This document shows, in pieces, positions 50,570 through 60,046 of a stretch of DNA of 64,000 bases. Each line of letters starts with the position of its first letter. The stretch's first letter is position 1. The notes under the pieces are model-generated. The model was not told where the DNA came from. It did no database searches and saw only the letters and a program-made list of their open reading frames with translations. A program made the translations under genes and the position numbers. Origin of the DNA: Rubrivivax sp. (lineage in GTDB: Bacteria; Pseudomonadota; Gammaproteobacteria; Burkholderiales; Burkholderiaceae_C); the NCBI GenBank assembly GCA_016790435.1, contig JAEUPE010000037.1:1-64000 (forward strand), read 5' to 3'.

Positions 50570-51661
50570 TCAGGCCGGCGCGTACACCGCCGCCACCTTG
50601 CTGGAGTTGAAGATCCAGGTCTCGACGAACTCGGACCATTCGAGCCGGGCGCCCAGCGCGTTCATCGCGCCGGCCAGCACGAACCAGTTCAGCACCTCCT
50701 GCTGGCCGCTTTCCTCGACTTGGGCCAGCGGGTGGTTGCGCCAGGCGGCGTAGTCGCCTTTCACGAGCGCCTCGTACAGCGCACGGTCGGCGGCCACGTC
50801 GGGCGCGATGCGGAAGGTCTTGTCGACGAGGAAGGCGTGCGACCAGCTCGACGAGGCGAGCACGGCCACGCGCCAGGGGCTGGCCTTCAGGATGCGCGCG
50901 CAGGCCGCGCCGAGGTCGAAGCAGCGACGTGGGCTCGGCGAGGGCGGGTCGGCCGGCCGGCCGCGGTCGGCCCATCGGCTGACGAAGCCCTTGTAGCTGA
51001 TGACGGCGCGGCCGTAGCAGTTGATGGGCATGCACACCACCGGCCAGTCGAAGCCCTCGCGGTCGTAGTCGAGGTAGAGCAGGGCGTTGAGGAAGGCGTG
51101 CGGCAGCCCCGGGTGGTGCAGCGGCTCGTAGGCATAGGCGACGTCGAAGTCGGCCTCCAGCAGCGCCGTGGTCAGGTGCTTGGCGCCCTCGCGGTGGCCG
51201 CGCACGAGGCGAGTGGTGTCGCCGCGCTCGCCCCAGACGTTCGGGCGGCCGCCGCCCCACTCGTCTTGCGTGTTCGCGTCGAACATCGCCGAGGCGCTGG
51301 CCTGCGCCCACGGGCGGATCTCGCGATCCTCGTAGGCCAGCACCGAGAACGCCGGTACGACGCTCTCCTTGAAGTTCTCGTACTGGTCATCGCCCCAGAT
51401 CAGCACGAAGTCGGGCCGGAAGTCGGTGAGCGCCTGGCGCACGCGCTGCAGGCCGGCGCGCATGGCGGCACGGTGGCGCGCTGCGGCGGTCACGGGATCG
51501 GCCCACTCGGCCTGCATGGCGGGCGGCCAGTTCGCGGGGTCCTTGGCTGCAGCCGGGATGTCGGGGTCGGCCAGCCGGCCCCGCAGGATGTTGGCCATGT
51601 CGGCGTCACGGCCCGACAGGGGCGGGTAGTGCGAAACGCCGAGTCCGAGAACCTGCCCCAT
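50570..51661 (-). CDS. LigB-type extradiol ring-cleavage dioxygenase
   Basis: 363 aa class III extradiol dioxygenase catalytic protein. The metal-binding landmarks are the N-terminal GVSHYPPL, LIWGDDQYENF, PLHHPGLPHAF and ASSSWSHAFL, as in protocatechuate 4,5- and gallate-type dioxygenases. It would open an aromatic diol ring using Fe(II). It follows an FAH-family gene with 58 bases between (52910-51720), which would handle the ring-cleavage product. No other degradation genes are nearby, so the substrate is unknown. Confidence 0.88.
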   Translation of the reverse strand: MGQVLGLGVSHYPPLSGRDADMANILRGRLADPDIPAAAKDPANWPPAMQAEWADPVTAAARHRAAMRAGLQRVRQALTDFRPDFVLIWGDDQYENFKESVVPAFSVLAYEDREIRPWAQASASAMFDANTQDEWGGGRPNVWGERGDTTRLVRGHREGAKHLTTALLEADFDVAYAYEPLHHPGLPHAFLNALLYLDYDREGFDWPVVCMPINCYGRAVISYKGFVSRWADRGRPADPPSPSPRRCFDLGAACARILKASPWRVAVLASSSWSHAFLVDKTFRIAPDVAADRALYEALVKGDYAAWRNHPLAQVEESGQQEVLNWFVLAGAMNALGARLEWSEFVETWIFNSSKVAAVYAPA

Positions 51662-51719
51662 GGGATCGGGCCTCCTCTGCCCTTGTGCGGCCGGCGATCG
51701 GCCGCGAATCGGATGTGAA

Positions 51720-52910
51720 TCAGAGCAGCCCGCGACGGGAGAGGTTGTGCATCAGCGCGCCGACGCCGAACGTCCACGGCGCGATCTTGTCGCTGTGGCC
51801 GACCCAGTTGACGAGCGTGCCGAGCTTTTCGCTGGCGATGGCCACGCGATCGCCCAGGTGGTGTGTGAAGCCGGCACCCGGCGCGTCGCGGTCCTGGATG
51901 GGCGCGAACATGGTGCCGCAGAAAAGCAGGATGCCGTCGGGGTACTGGTGGTGCCGGCCCATGGCGTGCTCCACCAGCTCCAGCGGGTCGCGGCTGATCT
52001 TCGACATCGAGCTCGCGCCGTTCAGCACGAAGCCGTCGCCGCCCTGCACGGTGAGCGCGATCTCGGCGCGGCGCAGGTCATCGATGCCGAAGTGCCCGCC
52101 GACGTGCGCGTCGAACAGGCGGATGAACGGGCCGATGGCGCAGGAGCCGTTGTTGTCCTTGGCCTTGCCGAGCAGCAGCGCGCTGCGGCCCTCGAAGTCG
52201 CGCAGGTTGACGTCGTTGCCGAGCGCGGCGCCGACGACCTCGCCGCGTGGCGACACCACGAGCACGACCTCGGGCTCGGGGTTGTTCCAGGTGGAGCCGG
52301 GGTGCAGGCCGACCTCGACGCCCGTGCCCACCGAGGCCATCGGCGGCGCCTTGGTGAAGATCTCGGCGTCGGGCCCGATGCCGACCTCGAGGTACTGCGA
52401 CCACAGCTTCTGCTCGATCAGCACCGCCTTCAGCCGCATCGCCGGCGGCGAGCCGGGGCGGATGGCGGCGAGGTCATCGCCCACCTCGGCCACGACGCGC
52501 TGCCGCAGCTCCTGCGCGCGCGAGGCATCGCCACGCGCCTGCTCCTCGATGACCCGTTCGACCATGCTGGTCGCGAAGGTCACGCCGGCCGCCTTCACGA
52601 CCTGCAGGTCGTTCGGGGCGAGCAGGTGGCGGTGCGCCGGGTCGGGGCCGTGCGTGGTGGTGGCGTCGAGCCAGCCGCTGAGCGTCCCGAGCGACCGGCC
52701 GGCGTGGCCGCGCACGGCCTCGGCCGCGTCGGGGCGCTCGAGCAGCGCGGCCATCGTCGGCGCCAGCGGGCTGATGTCGACGAGCGCGCCTTGGCGCACG
52801 GTGACGAGCGTCGGCCCGCCCCCCTCTCCGGGCAACCAGGCGCGGCCGACCAGCACGGCCTGCTCGGCGTCGTGGGGCAGCGTGTCTTCGAGGGTCAGGT
52901 TGCGCAGCAT
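51720..52910 (-). CDS. Fumarylacetoacetate hydrolase (FAH) family protein
   Basis: 396 aa. The FAH fold is shown by the metal-binding Glu pair in WNNPEPEVVLVV, the LGNDVNLRDFEG loop with the Asp, and KAKDNNGSCAIGPFI. The first 100 residues are an N-terminal domain variable among FAH proteins. Family members hydrolyse fumarylpyruvate or hydrate 2-oxopent-4-enoate-type compounds. Start ATG 52910 is chosen; the longer open frame reaches into the region upstream with no support. It precedes the LigB-type gene, so both probably act in one aromatic degradation step. Confidence 0.88.
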   Translation of the reverse strand: MLRNLTLEDTLPHDAEQAVLVGRAWLPGEGGGPTLVTVRQGALVDISPLAPTMAALLERPDAAEAVRGHAGRSLGTLSGWLDATTTHGPDPAHRHLLAPNDLQVVKAAGVTFATSMVERVIEEQARGDASRAQELRQRVVAEVGDDLAAIRPGSPPAMRLKAVLIEQKLWSQYLEVGIGPDAEIFTKAPPMASVGTGVEVGLHPGSTWNNPEPEVVLVVSPRGEVVGAALGNDVNLRDFEGRSALLLGKAKDNNGSCAIGPFIRLFDAHVGGHFGIDDLRRAEIALTVQGGDGFVLNGASSMSKISRDPLELVEHAMGRHHQYPDGILLFCGTMFAPIQDRDAPGAGFTHHLGDRVAIASEKLGTLVNWVGHSDKIAPWTFGVGALMHNLSRRGLL

Positions 52911-53199
52911 GTCCGTTCCTTTCGTTCGCGAAAGCGGCTCGATCGCCGTGCGACGGCGGACGGGGCGCCCGGAGCCACAGGGGCGTGGCCCGCGCCGGCG
53001 CGGCGCAAAGGTTACCTGCTTCTCAACGGAGCGCCGCGAAAGGGACCGATGGCGCATGCCCTGCGCGCCACCGCGCTCCGGGGGCATCGTCAGGCGCACG
53101 CGGGTTCGTTGGGGTTAGGCTTGCTGGCATCGCCGTGCCAGCCCGGCTCACCGGCCTTCTTGTCCACCGACCCTCAGGCCCCCACCTCCCCGCCCGCCG

Positions 53200-53724
53200 A
53201 TGCAGCCTGCCCGACACGTCTTTCTCGACCCCGCTTCGCCCCTCGAGGTGCTGACCGCCACGGCGCGCGGGATGATCGAGCACAACTTCATCCGCGCGGC
53301 ACAGCGCGCCCAGACCGAGTTGATGACGGCCGTGGCCGGGGCCGGCCTGCTGCCCGAGGTGCGCACCCGTGTCGGCCTGTTCCCGGACGTGCCGAACGCC
53401 CCGAACGACGCGCAATGCCGGTATCTGGCCGGCGTGCTCTTCGGCCATGACCTCGTGGCGCAGCGCGGGCCCCGCCACCGGCCCATGGTCGCGCTCACCG
53501 GCAGCCTGGCTTGGATGACCATTGCGCCGGGGCGCCATGCGGTGTTCACGCACCTTGGCCCCTACGACACGCTGCATCTCACCTGGCAGGCCATCTACTG
53601 CGACTGGCTGCCGACTTCGGGCGAGACCTTGCGCCGTGCGCCCCCGATGGAAGTGAGCATCAACAGCCCCGACGACGTGCGGCCGCAGGATCTGCGCACG
53701 GAGATCTGGATGCCCCTGGCCTGA
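53200..53724 (+). CDS. GyrI-like/effector-binding domain protein
   Basis: 174 aa. The C-terminal half (GSLAWMTIAPGRHAVFTHLG, then YDTLHLTWQAIYCDWL and EVSINSP) matches the AraC effector-binding (GyrI-like) domain, which binds small hydrophobic or cationic molecules. It has no DNA-binding domain. The N-terminal 60 residues include a helix. A stand-alone small-molecule-binding role or a DNA-gyrase-inhibitor-like role is possible; family assignment is moderate. Confidence 0.7.
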   Translation: MQPARHVFLDPASPLEVLTATARGMIEHNFIRAAQRAQTELMTAVAGAGLLPEVRTRVGLFPDVPNAPNDAQCRYLAGVLFGHDLVAQRGPRHRPMVALTGSLAWMTIAPGRHAVFTHLGPYDTLHLTWQAIYCDWLPTSGETLRRAPPMEVSINSPDDVRPQDLRTEIWMPLA

Positions 53725-53779
53725 GCGCGCCCGGGCGCCGGGGCACGCAGCGTCGGCAGGCGCGAGTGGCCGGCGTGCC

Positions 53780-54511
53780 CTAGAGCGAAAGCGTGGCGAA
53801 CTGCCCCTGCACGTGGCCGAGCCACAGCTTCAGGCGCTGGCGCTCCATGAGCCCGAGCGCCGGACCGCCATCGCGCGCGTTGCCGTTGCGCGCCAGCCAG
53901 AAGCTGGAGTTGGTGGCATCGATCTTCTGCGCCACCGTCTCGTGCAGGCGGCGCAGGTCGATGACGCGCGCGCCCATCCCGCGGGCCCTGGCCAACTCGC
54001 CCGAGCGCTCGAGCAGGCTGAAATCGTCGCCGCGCAACTGGTTGCGCACGATCACGTAGTGAAGCCGCTGGCCGAATCGGTCCAGCAGCCGGTGCAGCAG
54101 GTCCACCGAGTCCTTGCCAGAGTCCATCACGTGCCAGTAGTGCAGGGCCACGCCCGACACGTCGGCCACGTCGAGCACGCCGGACTCCTCCATCCACTTC
54201 ACGAGCGGCTCGTGCGTCTGCGCGGCCAGGTCGACCAGCACGCGCCGCGCCGGCTGCTCGATGGCGGCCTCGATGAGCGTGTCCAGCGCCTCGTAGCGGT
54301 CGACCACCACGGGCGAGGCATAGCCCGTGTAGAAGCGCATCAGCGTGCCGTGCGAGCGGTCGGTGTCGAAGCCGAGGAAGGGGACGTTCTCGTCGATGAA
54401 GTGCTGCGCCAGCAGGCGCGATACCAGCGACTTGCCCACGCCGCCTTTCTCGCCGCCGATCAGGTGCACCTTGGCGGTGCTGGAGGTGTCGAGCGTGGGG
54501 ATGGAGGTCAT
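53780..54511 (-). CDS. ParA/MinD-like P-loop ATPase
   Basis: 243 aa from ATG 54511. The deviant Walker A of the ParA/MinD class reads GGEKGGVGKSLVSRLLA. Asp-containing LGFDTDRSH and LVDLAAQTHEPLV follow. In several bacteria similar proteins are encoded as orphan ATPases without a ParB, as here. It is divergent from the zeta-like kinase gene at 54604, 92 bases away. Membrane or plasmid partner unknown; a housekeeping Min or Par system is unlikely. Confidence 0.82.
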   Translation of the reverse strand: MTSIPTLDTSSTAKVHLIGGEKGGVGKSLVSRLLAQHFIDENVPFLGFDTDRSHGTLMRFYTGYASPVVVDRYEALDTLIEAAIEQPARRVLVDLAAQTHEPLVKWMEESGVLDVADVSGVALHYWHVMDSGKDSVDLLHRLLDRFGQRLHYVIVRNQLRGDDFSLLERSGELARARGMGARVIDLRRLHETVAQKIDATNSSFWLARNGNARDGGPALGLMERQRLKLWLGHVQGQFATLSL

Positions 54512-54603
54512 GGGCGGGCTCGTGGAGGCGAGGGCGCGACAAGCCGGGGGCAGGGCGCGGAGGAGATGCATGGATTCTGCAACGGCGGCATGATCGGGCT
54601 TCG

Positions 54604-55131
54604 ATGACGACGACCGAGGCCTCGGAACGGTCGCTGGCCCCCCGGGCGCGGCCGACCCTGCACTTCTTCTGCGGCAAGGCAGGGGCCGGCAAGACGACGG
54701 CCGCGTCGCGGATCGCTCAGAAGCACGGCGCGTTGCTGATCTCCGAGGACATCTGGCTCCTGCGCCTGTTCGGCGATGAGATGAAGACCTTCGATGACTA
54801 TGTGCGAGTCTCCGCCAAGCTCAAGGCCGTGGTGGGCCCGCTCGCCGTGGACCTGTTGAAGGCGGGGCAGTCGGTCGTGCTGGACTTCCAGGCCAACACG
54901 CAGGCCGGCCGCGGCTGGTTTCGCTCGGTGTTCGAGCAGGCGGGGGCGGCACATGTGCTGCACTTCGTGGTCGCCTCGGACGAGGCTTGCCTGGCGCGCA
55001 TCGGCAAGCGCAACGTGGAGCGACCGGAGGGCTCCCATCACCTGACCGAAGCCGACTTCATCCACGTTTCGTCGTTCTTCCAGGCGCCCGAAGAGGCCGA
55101 GGGCTTCAACGTCGAGATGCACGCCACGTGA
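54604..55131 (+). CDS. P-loop kinase of the zeta-toxin/AAA_33 type
   Basis: 175 aa. The nucleotide site is FFCGKAGAGKTTAASRIA, with SEDIWLLRLFG and later RIGKRNVERPEG and LTEADFIHVSSFF. These features match small kinases related to zeta toxins and chloramphenicol phosphotransferases, which phosphorylate sugars, nucleotides or antibiotics. No epsilon antitoxin gene is nearby, so it is more likely a resistance or metabolic kinase. It diverges from the ParA-like gene. Confidence 0.82.
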   Translation: MTTTEASERSLAPRARPTLHFFCGKAGAGKTTAASRIAQKHGALLISEDIWLLRLFGDEMKTFDDYVRVSAKLKAVVGPLAVDLLKAGQSVVLDFQANTQAGRGWFRSVFEQAGAAHVLHFVVASDEACLARIGKRNVERPEGSHHLTEADFIHVSSFFQAPEEAEGFNVEMHAT

Positions 55132-55236
55132 CTGGCGCTCGCTGGCGCCATCGCCGCACGCGGAGGTGGCGCCTCACAATCCGAAACCCGGCCGCTGGCG
55201 GCCGCCGCCTGAAACCTCCTGCACGAGACGCCCTGC

Positions 55237-55842
55237 ATGAAGCTCCTCTTCTCGCCCACCTCGCCCTATGTCCGCAAGTGCCTGGTCGTGGCGCACGAGT
55301 TGGGCCTGAACGGCCGCCTGCAGCTGCAGGCCTCGAACGCGCACCCGATCAACCGCGACCGCGAGATCATCCAGAGCAATCCGCTCGGCAAGGTGCCGAC
55401 CTTCTTCACCGACGATGGCCAGGTGCTCTACGACAGCCGCGTGATCTGCGAGTACCTCGACACACTGGCCGGCGGCAGCCTCTTCCCGCGTTCGGGCCCG
55501 GCGCGCTGGGAGGCGCTGACGCTGCAATCGCTCGGCGACGGCATGCTCGACGCCGCCTTGCTCGCGCGCTACGAAGACGCGGCTCGGCCGGAGGCGATCC
55601 GCTGGCCGGAGTGGCGCGCCGGCCAGCTCGACAAGATCGAGACCTCGGTGCAGCACCTGCAGGCGCGTCCGGCGCTGCTGGCGGGCCGCGTCGACATCGG
55701 TGCCATCACCGTGGGCTGCGCGCTCTGGTACGCGGACCTGCGCTTCGCCGACTTCGGCTGGCGCGCGCGCTGCCCCGCGGTCGCCGCCTGGTACGCCGGC
55801 TTCAGCCAGCGGCCGAGCATGGCGGCGAGCTGGGCGCTCTGA
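55237..55842 (+). CDS. Glutathione S-transferase
   Basis: 201 aa. An N-terminal thioredoxin-like domain (MKLLFSPTSPYVRKCLVVA, then GKVPTFFTDDGQVLYDS with the cis-Pro and glutathione-binding Asp-Ser) is followed by an all-helical C-terminal domain. It is cytosolic and conjugates glutathione to electrophiles or repairs thiols. Ser 9 region residues replace a classical Tyr. The neighbours give no substrate clue. Confidence 0.93.
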   Translation: MKLLFSPTSPYVRKCLVVAHELGLNGRLQLQASNAHPINRDREIIQSNPLGKVPTFFTDDGQVLYDSRVICEYLDTLAGGSLFPRSGPARWEALTLQSLGDGMLDAALLARYEDAARPEAIRWPEWRAGQLDKIETSVQHLQARPALLAGRVDIGAITVGCALWYADLRFADFGWRARCPAVAAWYAGFSQRPSMAASWAL

Positions 55843-56093
55843 GTCGGCAAGCCGCCGCAGGCGGGCGGCGTCAGGCGGGAGGCGCGAGGCCGCCGAGCGT
55901 GGCGAGCGTGGTGAGCGCAAACGGGCGCAGCGCGAGGGCAGCGGGCCCGGGTGTCGCGGCCAGGCCGCGCACCTCCTTCGTCCAAAGGGGGAACGCGTGG
56001 CGGGCCTGCACCGCGGTGCGACTTGTGTGCGCCGCACGGCATCATCGTGGCTGTCTCGCTGTGGGCCCTCGCGGCCCGAAAGGAAGTCTCGAT

Positions 56094-56915
56094 ATGGGGA
56101 GTCGTCGCGGTCCGGTCCTTGCTGTGCTGCTTGCTGCCGTTGCATTGGCAGCCTGTGACCGCAAGCCAACCGAGCTGGGCCAGGGCGGCAGCGTCGTCAG
56201 CGGCTCGGCCGGGCCGGCCGGTGCGCACAACGCGGCGCGCGAACTGCTGCACTGTGCCGCGCCGGTGGCCACGCTGGCGCTGGCCGAGAACCCGCACGGC
56301 TACACCTACGCCGGCAGCTACCAGCTGCCGCCGACGCCGCTGCCGCTGGTGCGGCTGATGGCGCAGCAGAGCAACTGCTTCCGCGTGGTGGACCGTGCGG
56401 CCGGCCTGCGCGGGACCGTGCAGGAGCAGGAGCTGCGCGACGCCGGTGTGCTGCGCCGCGAGGGCAACACGGTGCAGCGGGGCCGCGGCTACGAGGCGCA
56501 GTTCACCCTCACGCCCAGCCTCACGTTCTCCGAGCGCGACGCGGGTCGCGAGGTTGGCGGCATCCTGGCCATGATCCCGGTGCTCAACAAGTTCGTCGGC
56601 GTGGCCGAGCAGGTGAAGCTGAAGGAGGCGCAGGTGGCCCTGCTGCTCACCGACAACGAGACCACCGAGCAGGTGGCCGCGGCCACGGGCTCGGTGCGCG
56701 TCACCGACCTCGGCGTCGGCGGCCTCGTGCTCGGCAAGACCGGCGGCGCGGCGGGCGCCGGCTGGAGCAACACGAACGAGGGCAAGGTGATCGCCGCCGC
56801 GTTCCTGGACGCGCACAACCAGCTCGTGGCGCAGGTGCGCGCGATGCCCGAGCGTGCGATGCCGCCGCCTGTGCCCACCAAGCCGGCGGCCGGCCGCGCC
56901 AAGCCCCCGGGCTGA
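56094..56915 (+). CDS. CsgG/HfaB-like lipoprotein
   Basis: 273 aa. The start at ATG 56094 has AAAGGA upstream, and the lipoprotein signal reads VLLAAVALAACDRK (lipobox LAAC). MAQQSNCFRVVDRAAGL is the hallmark of CsgG/HfaB-type outer-membrane proteins, which form secretion pores for curli or holdfast anchors; the remaining region FTLTPSLTFSERDAG and the TEQVAAATGSVRVTDL repeat fit that fold. No csg or hfa partner genes are seen nearby, so it may act alone in stress or envelope functions. Confidence 0.8.
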   Translation: MGSRRGPVLAVLLAAVALAACDRKPTELGQGGSVVSGSAGPAGAHNAARELLHCAAPVATLALAENPHGYTYAGSYQLPPTPLPLVRLMAQQSNCFRVVDRAAGLRGTVQEQELRDAGVLRREGNTVQRGRGYEAQFTLTPSLTFSERDAGREVGGILAMIPVLNKFVGVAEQVKLKEAQVALLLTDNETTEQVAAATGSVRVTDLGVGGLVLGKTGGAAGAGWSNTNEGKVIAAAFLDAHNQLVAQVRAMPERAMPPPVPTKPAAGRAKPPG

Positions 56916-56956
56916 TCGGCTGGCGGCCAGCGGCCAGCGCCCCGCCGCACTGTGCG

Positions 56957-57868
56957 TCACCCCGCTGCCGCCACCTCCATCTGCCGGAAGCGCCGCGAGA
57001 TGCGCTCGACGAAGGCTTCTCCCACGTGCGAGAGCGGCCGGTGGCTGGCGACGAAGATGCCGGCCTCCATCGCATTGACGCTCGGCGCGTCGAGCGGCCG
57101 CCAGACGAGCTCGCCGCGCGCCAGCTCGTCCATGAAGGCGATCTTGGAGAAGAACGCGATGCCGCGGCCGGCGATGACGAGGCGCTTCAGCAGCGGCGTG
57201 CTGTTGCAGGTGATGTGCGGCGACACCGCGTCCCAGAAGCGGCCGAACTCCGGCGACTGCGTGCTGTTGACGGGCGAGGGGCCGCTCGAGCGCAGGAAGG
57301 GCTGGCCGGCACAGTCGGCGTGGCTCACCGCCGCCTTGCGCGCCAGCGGGTGCGAGGGCGCCATGATCACGCCGAGCGGGAAAGGTGCGCGCGCCACGAT
57401 CTTCAGCCCCGAAGGCAGGCGCGAGAGGAAGCTGATGCCGATGTCGGAGCGGCCAGACACCACCCAGTCGGCCACTTCGACCGGCGACAGCGCCGTAAGC
57501 TGATAGGTGACGGCGGGGTAGGCCTCGACGAACTCCTCCACCGCGGCGGGCAGGAAGTCGATGAACAGCGAGTCCATCGAGGCCAGCGCGATGTGCCCGG
57601 TGCGCTCGCCCTTGAGCGCGTCGAGCTCGGTGCGCGTGAGGTGGTAGTCGTGCAGCGTGCCGCGCACGTGGCGCAGCACGCGCTCGCCGGCGGCGTTGAG
57701 GCGCATGCCCGTGGGCAGGCGGTCGAATAGCTCGGTGCCGAGTTCCTGCTCGAGGTTGCGGATCTGCCGGTTGATGGCGCTCGAGGCGACGAAGAGGTTC
57801 TGCGCCGCCTTGCGGATGGAGCCGCAGCGCGCCACCTCGACGAAGTACTTCAGGATGCTGGCGTGCAC
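56957..57868 (-). CDS. LysR family transcriptional regulator
   Basis: 303 aa from GTG 57868, giving the usual seven residues ahead of the YFVEVARCGSIRKAAQNLF helix; the longer frame upstream is rejected. The HTH ASSAINRQIRNLEQELG is intact, and the effector domain has the RSDIGISFLSRL segment. It is downstream of, and transcribed in the same direction as, the operon 64000-58012, with a 143-base gap, so it may regulate it. The effector is unknown. Confidence 0.92.
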   Translation of the reverse strand: MHASILKYFVEVARCGSIRKAAQNLFVASSAINRQIRNLEQELGTELFDRLPTGMRLNAAGERVLRHVRGTLHDYHLTRTELDALKGERTGHIALASMDSLFIDFLPAAVEEFVEAYPAVTYQLTALSPVEVADWVVSGRSDIGISFLSRLPSGLKIVARAPFPLGVIMAPSHPLARKAAVSHADCAGQPFLRSSGPSPVNSTQSPEFGRFWDAVSPHITCNSTPLLKRLVIAGRGIAFFSKIAFMDELARGELVWRPLDAPSVNAMEAGIFVASHRPLSHVGEAFVERISRRFRQMEVAAAG

Positions 57869-58011
57869 GGCCTTCGAGTTGGCAAGCGAAAGGGATGCGG
57901 GAGGGAACCGGAAGGGAGCGGGGAGTACGGCCGCGTACGCGTGTCGACGGTGGGTGCGGGCTGGACGGGGTGCCGAGTGGCCTGCGGCGCAGGCTGCCGC
58001 CTCTGCCGCCT

Positions 58012-58797
58012 CTACCGCCCCTTCCACACCGGCTTGCGCTTCTCCTGGAAGGCGCGCACGCCCTCGTCGGAATCCTCGCTGCGCAGCGCCGCCATCAGCG
58101 CCGGCAGGCGCAGGGCTTGCGCCTGCGTGGGCGTCATCGAGCCGGTGAGCCGCACCATCTGCTTGATGCCTTGCAGCGAAAGCGGCGCGCAGGCCAGCAC
58201 CTGCGCGACCCAGAGTGCCACGGCGGCGTCGAGCTCGGCGCGCGGCACGACTTCGTTGACGAGGCCGATCTCGAGCGCGCGCTTGGCCGTGATGCGCTGG
58301 CCGGTGAGCAGCATGGCCATCGCCTGCCGGTAGGGGATCTGCCGCTGCAGCAGCGCCATGCCGCCATCGAGCGGCATGCGGCCGACCAGCGGCTCGGGCA
58401 GGCCGAAGCTCGCCTCCTCGCAGGCCACGACGAGATCGCAGCCGAGCACCATCTCGAAGCCGCCGCCGAGCGCGTAGCCGTTGACGCGCGCGATGACCGG
58501 GATGTTGAGCGTCTCGCGCAGCGCAATGCCGCCGAAGCCGCCCGGCCGTGCCGCTGCCCAGTACTCCACCCCCTTTAGCGGCGGGGCCTTGGAGGGCGTC
58601 TTCATGTCGGCGCCGGTGCAGAAGGCGCGATCGCCCTCGCCGGTGAGCACGACCACGCGCACGTCGTCGCGCTGCTCGAGCTCGCTCCAGATGCGCTGCA
58701 ACTCGGCCTCGGCGACGAGGTCGATGGCGTTCATCACCTCCGGCCGCGCGATGGTGACGGTGGCCACATGGGCGGCCACCTTCAGCTCGATGCTCAT
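58012..58797 (-). CDS. Enoyl-CoA hydratase/isomerase family protein
   Basis: 261 aa crotonase. The oxyanion-hole segments are FCTGADMK and VNGYALGGGFEMVLG. The two catalytic Glu residues of hydratases are both kept, one in GGGFEM and one in FGLPEPLVG, so water addition is likely. The start ATG at 58797 overlaps the stop of the CoA-transferase gene by four bases, which links CoA activation with hydration. Confidence 0.94.
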   Translation of the reverse strand: MSIELKVAAHVATVTIARPEVMNAIDLVAEAELQRIWSELEQRDDVRVVVLTGEGDRAFCTGADMKTPSKAPPLKGVEYWAAARPGGFGGIALRETLNIPVIARVNGYALGGGFEMVLGCDLVVACEEASFGLPEPLVGRMPLDGGMALLQRQIPYRQAMAMLLTGQRITAKRALEIGLVNEVVPRAELDAAVALWVAQVLACAPLSLQGIKQMVRLTGSMTPTQAQALRLPALMAALRSEDSDEGVRAFQEKRKPVWKGR

Positions 58798-60038
58798 CGC
58801 AGGCCCGCCTTCGCGGCCGCGGCCGCCTTCGTGCCGGCCTTCAATGCCGCGGCCTCGGCCAGCACCTCCTCGGTGTGTTCGCCCAGGCGCGGCGGCGGGC
58901 GGCGCAGCCCGGTGGGCGCAGCCGACATCGCAATCGGGCTGGCGATGAAGCGGTAAGGCGCCATCTCCGGCGTGTCGCCCTGCATGACCATGCCGTTGTG
59001 CAACGTCTGCGGGTCGACCAGCACCTCGCGCATGTCGCGCACGGGCGCGCACAGCAGGTCCTGCGCCTCCAGGCGCTGCAGCCAGTGCTCGCGACCCATC
59101 GTCTTGAAGCGTTCGCGGAACTGCCGCTGCAGCTCGGCCTTGTGCTTGAACTGCTGCTCGAGATTGGTGAACCGAGGGTCGAGCGAGAGATCGGGCAGCT
59201 CCAGCGCAGCGCAGATGTCGCGCAGCGGGTTGGCCTTGAAGGCGCCGACGAGCACGAGCGGGTGGTCGGCGGTCTCGAACACGCCCGACAACGGCATGGC
59301 GGCCCAGTTCACCTCGGTGTCGCGCATGAGGATCATGGCCGCTTCCTGCATCTGCATGGCGAGCATGGAGTTGTAGAGCGAGACGCTGATCTTCTGGCCC
59401 ACGCCCGTGCGCACGCGGTGCAGCAGCGCCATCAGGATGCCCTGCACCATGTGCATGCCGGCCGAGTAATCGGCCAGCGCCGTGGGGTAGGTGGCGAGAG
59501 GGTGCGAAGGGTCGGCCTTGCGCGCCATGGCGCCGCTCATCGCCTGTGCGAGCACGTCCTGCCCGCCCTTGTGCGCATACGGACCGGTTTCGCCGAAGCC
59601 GGTGCCCACGGCATAGATGATTCGCGGGTTGAGCCTGGCGCAGTCTTCGTAGCTCAGGCCCATGCGGTCCATGACGCCGGCGCGGAAGTTGTTCACCACC
59701 ACGTCGGCGCCGGCGATCAGGTCTTTCACGGCCGCCATCTGCGCCGCGTCGCGCAGGTCGAGCGCCACGCTGCGCTTGTGGCGGTTGAGGCTGCAGAACA
59801 CCGGGTTGTCGATGCCGTCTTGCGGCGGGAAGGTCGAGCGGCTCAGGTCGCCCGCGCCGGCGCGCTCGATCTTGATCACGTCGGCGCCGTAGTCGCCGAG
59901 CATCTGCGTGCACACCGGGCCCATCATCACCTGGGTGAAGTCGATGACGCGGATGCCCGCCAGGGGCAGGCTGGGCTGGGCGGTGGAGTCGATGTCGTTC
60001 ATGGGGTCGCTCAGGTGGGCGCTCTTGGGTTTGCTCAT
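58794..60038 (-). CDS. CaiB/BaiF family CoA-transferase (class III)
   Basis: 414 aa. It opens with IRVIDFTQVMMGPVCTQMLG and DVIKIERAGAGD, as in class III CoA-transferases. VVNNFRAGVMDRMGL and the catalytic Asp in TALADYSAGMHM are kept. It moves CoA to a carboxylic acid with little or no energy cost. Start ATG 60038 (MSKPK) or ATG 60002 (MNDID) is possible. The downstream hydratase overlaps by ATGA. The FAD enzyme and ABC transporter upstream make it step two or three of a catabolic route. Confidence 0.94.
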   Translation of the reverse strand: MSKPKSAHLSDPMNDIDSTAQPSLPLAGIRVIDFTQVMMGPVCTQMLGDYGADVIKIERAGAGDLSRSTFPPQDGIDNPVFCSLNRHKRSVALDLRDAAQMAAVKDLIAGADVVVNNFRAGVMDRMGLSYEDCARLNPRIIYAVGTGFGETGPYAHKGGQDVLAQAMSGAMARKADPSHPLATYPTALADYSAGMHMVQGILMALLHRVRTGVGQKISVSLYNSMLAMQMQEAAMILMRDTEVNWAAMPLSGVFETADHPLVLVGAFKANPLRDICAALELPDLSLDPRFTNLEQQFKHKAELQRQFRERFKTMGREHWLQRLEAQDLLCAPVRDMREVLVDPQTLHNGMVMQGDTPEMAPYRFIASPIAMSAAPTGLRRPPPRLGEHTEEVLAEAAALKAGTKAAAAAKAGLR

Positions 60039-60046
60039 GCCGCGAT

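Noticed and set aside
54604..55131. Toxin-antitoxin system of the zeta-epsilon type
   Set aside because: No epsilon-like antitoxin is encoded on either side; only the kinase fold is supported.
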